Part shown: positions 62,061 through 64,000 of the stretch, one piece after another | Numbering within the stretch: position 1 is the first letter of the stretch | Layout: each line of letters opens with the position of its first letter | NCBI GenBank assembly: GCA_026394395.1 | Contig: JAPKYK010000003.1 | Location: forward strand, 358,501-422,500 | From: Methanomassiliicoccales archaeon | Lineage (GTDB): Archaea; Thermoplasmatota; Thermoplasmata; Methanomassiliicoccales; UBA472 | Direction: 5' to 3' | Length of the DNA stretch: 64,000 nt | Notes under the pieces: model-generated | Databases searched by the model: none | What the model saw: only the letters and a program-made list of their open reading frames with translations | What the model was told of the DNA's origin: nothing | Translations under genes and position numbers: made by a program

Positions 62061-63254
62061 TTATATCGCCTTTGATGAACAATAAATCCCGATACCACCA
62101 AATGTGAGTACGATCAAATTTAACACCTTATCAGATCCGGTGCTTTCTTTAAAATTAATAATTGTATGAATCAGTGGTACACACCCAAGACCGATTCCGA
62201 GTAATCCTAGTCCAATTGAATTTATTGATGTCGCAAATAATCCAATTACGGTGGAAATTATTCCAAGCGCGAGATCGATTGCAGTACCCAAGCAATCGTG
62301 CAAGAAACCGTTTAAGGAATAGAACACTCCAACGACGTTCAGGCAACATCCAATCGCTATCCAGGCTACCTGAACGTGTGTCGGCGGATCCTCTCCCGGC
62401 CCGAACGTCTCTTCCATCCAATGATATAACCCTTCAAAGCTTTCGCAGATGCTTCCAACAAACTCGTCGTAATCGAATGCCTTGATGACTTCGTTCATGA
62501 TATAACCGATAATCGGAGAGATCAATAGCATCAACAAGAAGGTCATCCCGGCAGTAAGAACTGTGAAAGCATCCAGAATTATCTTTAAAGCGATGCCGAC
62601 CCCAAGGATGATTATAAACAAGTTAGCGTTTGCTGCGCTGAACAATTGAGATGTGGTTTCCCCGGTTACGGAGCCAAAATTTATGACGTCTTCCTCGGCT
62701 TTTTGATACGCCGAATTAACTCCTTCACAGTACGATATAATAGCGTCCTCGATGCTTTGAATTATGGGCGAGAATAGCGCATCAAGGTATGTGACCATTA
62801 AATCGATTATCCAATCCACGAACGCCATGAACGCGTCCACGATCGCGTCCACTGCGTCCTGCACTGCCGCCGCTGCGGCAGCGAGCATGTTACCTATTGA
62901 TTCCAGCCCTATCTCGACCAGGTGCACTAACAATAATAATAGTCCGCCGCTAGCCACCCACACCAAAAAGTCGAAGGACATGCCGGCGATGTCGCTGATG
63001 ACCGCGAACGGATCGAGATAGTTCGGCCCCTGGCCCATGCCGGCGTTCATGACGAACGTCGGTATCGATGAGAGGATGTCGTTCGGCAGGTGCAGGAGAT
63101 AGACCGCCGTTGACGAAATCGTCACGTTGTTACCGATGCGCGCGTCGGTGGCGTTGTGCGTCAACTTCGTCAGTATCGCCTCCGCCTGCGCGGCGGTGAC
63201 GTTCTTGCTGATGACCGCGATGACGTGAGCGGAGGCGATGCACGTGGGGATCAT
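62061..63254 (-). CDS. Hypothetical multi-pass membrane protein (second unit)
   Basis: I recognise no family. The 397-residue protein has an N-terminal part of about 90 residues with three potential N-glycosylation sites (NVT, NAT, NVT). A membrane segment near 95 (FDFLVWVASGGLLLLLVHLV), an alanine-rich amphipathic stretch (NMLAAAAAAVQDAVDAIVDA) and two or three further membrane segments toward the C-terminus follow. It starts in the stop of the upstream gene (ATGA) and its stop is one base from the small PH-like gene. Its C-terminus resembles the end of the partial gene at the window edge. Confidence 0.7.
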   Translation of the reverse strand: MIPTCIASAHVIAVISKNVTAAQAEAILTKLTHNATDARIGNNVTISSTAVYLLHLPNDILSSIPTFVMNAGMGQGPNYLDPFAVISDIAGMSFDFLVWVASGGLLLLLVHLVEIGLESIGNMLAAAAAAVQDAVDAIVDAFMAFVDWIIDLMVTYLDALFSPIIQSIEDAIISYCEGVNSAYQKAEEDVINFGSVTGETTSQLFSAANANLFIIILGVGIALKIILDAFTVLTAGMTFLLMLLISPIIGYIMNEVIKAFDYDEFVGSICESFEGLYHWMEETFGPGEDPPTHVQVAWIAIGCCLNVVGVFYSLNGFLHDCLGTAIDLALGIISTVIGLFATSINSIGLGLLGIGLGCVPLIHTIINFKESTGSDKVLNLIVLTFGGIGIYCSSKAI

Positions 63255-63724
63255 AGGTTCCTGAATCTGTTCTTCAGATCTTTAGCTAACCAGACCTCCC
63301 GTAGGGGCTTGTTCATGAAGAGCTCGTAACGTTTCGCAATCTCGACAGCTGCGCTGTAACTGACATAGTTGAATTTCCTACCAGAATAGAAGATGATTGC
63401 TGGTGCGATCGTCGTTTCCGGACTTGAGCTGAGGCCGTACGAGTTCAGCTGCGCCCAGGGAATGACTGTTTTTCTGCCATTCACGTATAACAGGTCGACG
63501 CCGTGATCTCCGATTCCTACCTTTTTTGGTACGCTATAATCCTGACCATACCACAAGCCGAGATAAGAAAGCAAGGCCATGACGAAAAAAATTACGAGAG
63601 GGAATAAACTCTGATAAACAAGGGCAACTGGGATTCCAAATAGAGCTATGAACAATGATAATATCTTCCATTTCTCACGATACCCTGTATTCTGGGGATA
63701 CTCAAATGTCAAATATTCTGTCAT
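63251..63724 (-). CDS. Small membrane protein with PH-like cytosolic domain (first unit)
   Basis: From the ATG at 63724 the product is 157 residues, with two hydrophobic segments near the start (ILSLFIALFGIPVALVY, LVIFFVMALLSYLGLWY) and a bPH-like domain (KKVGIGDHGVDLLYVNGRK, IPWAQLNSYG). The frame is open upstream to 63970, but that part overlaps the preceding gene, whose stop shares a base with this ATG (TAATG). It pairs with the partial gene before it. Confidence 0.72.
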   Translation of the reverse strand: MTEYLTFEYPQNTGYREKWKILSLFIALFGIPVALVYQSLFPLVIFFVMALLSYLGLWYGQDYSVPKKVGIGDHGVDLLYVNGRKTVIPWAQLNSYGLSSSPETTIAPAIIFYSGRKFNYVSYSAAVEIAKRYELFMNKPLREVWLAKDLKNRFRNL

Positions 63725-64000
63725 TACCAAACCATCCCCCCGATGTTGACAATGAGCAACCCTGTCATGATAACGTTGCATCCATATACAATCAATTGAA
63801 GATCGCGGTCTAGTTGTGCAATCGGTTTGATTGATCCGAGTATCAATATTCCGCATATAGCGCATAGCAACACGTTCACCAGGACATCGTTGCTGGCAAG
63901 GGAGTAGAATGATATCAACAGGCAGAAGAGGGTGACCGCCAGACTGACGATCGAACCGGTCGCGTCCCATGCCAATAGGGACGGGATGATCGCTATCGAG
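63724..64000 (-). CDS. Hypothetical membrane protein, C-terminal end (cut by window edge)
   Basis: The frame is open to the window end; about 91 residues are visible. They hold three hydrophobic segments (SIVSLAVTLFCLLISFY, VNVLLCAICGILILGSI, IMTGLLIVNIGG) and end at TAA at 63724-63726. A TTG at 63975 could be mistaken for a start, but the frame continues upstream without a stop. The segment resembles the C-terminus of the 397-residue protein. Confidence 0.7.
   Translation of the reverse strand, partial: SIAIIPSLLAWDATGSIVSLAVTLFCLLISFYSLASNDVLVNVLLCAICGILILGSIKPIAQLDRDLQLIVYGCNVIMTGLLIVNIGGMVW

Overview
The window is an archaeal chromosome segment, GC-rich in most of its core genes. It carries a lone 16S rRNA gene with its own processing stem and no 23S or 5S beside it. 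It also has aIF2-beta, RNase P proteins, an archaeal exosome/proteasome neighbourhood, archaeosine enzymes and an archaeal ribosomal-protein superoperon. The unlinked 16S, its sequence style, the Thermoplasma-like S3 C-terminus and the secY end of the r-protein cluster (no L14e or L34e) point to Thermoplasmata, perhaps a Methanomassiliicoccales relative. No mcr gene is present, so methanogenesis cannot be concluded.

Layout. 1-13.6 kb: tRNA-modification genes (tgtA end, a Pcc1 paralog, a methylthiotransferase), tRNA-Gln, tRNA-Ser, two small paralogous unknowns, 16S rRNA, pyrG, aIF2-beta, a presenilin-like protease, three metallophosphoesterases, S8e, SRP19, DUF211 and the NAD(P)H-hydrate repair enzyme. 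13.7-28.4 kb, minus strand: a ten-gene operon in transcription order hdrA, mvhD, hdrCB-like, hdrA N-half, hdrA C-half, mvhD, hdrA, mvhD, mvhG, mvhA. 29-32.5 kb, plus strand: an AT-rich two-gene hdr cassette between imperfect ~123-bp direct repeats. 32.9-44.8 kb: a membrane-anchored RING/zinc-ribbon protein, ftsZ, then Pop5, proteasome alpha, SBDS, exosome, L37Ae, RpoP, Pcc1 and prefoldin beta, followed by a DHH protein, TyrS, a flavoprotein disulfide reductase and RaSEA. 45-60.5 kb: the L3-to-SecY superoperon continuing into DUF106, cmk and cbf5. 61.5-64 kb: an AT-rich cluster of unknown membrane proteins that reads as a duplicated two-gene unit.

The most notable content is the hdr/mvh region. 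A complete Mvh-type [NiFe] hydrogenase is encoded with several HdrA-type flavin proteins, each paired with an MvhD, and with CCG-domain proteins of HdrC+HdrB type. No stand-alone HdrB or HdrC is present. This suggests a modular electron-bifurcating or -confurcating machine. Other points worth a look are an S3 that seems to lack about 50 conserved residues, the direct repeats around the hdr cassette, the archaeal RING protein and the duplicated membrane-protein unit.

All calls come from reading the sequence and from remembered family features; no database search was run. Residue positions inside proteins are approximate.
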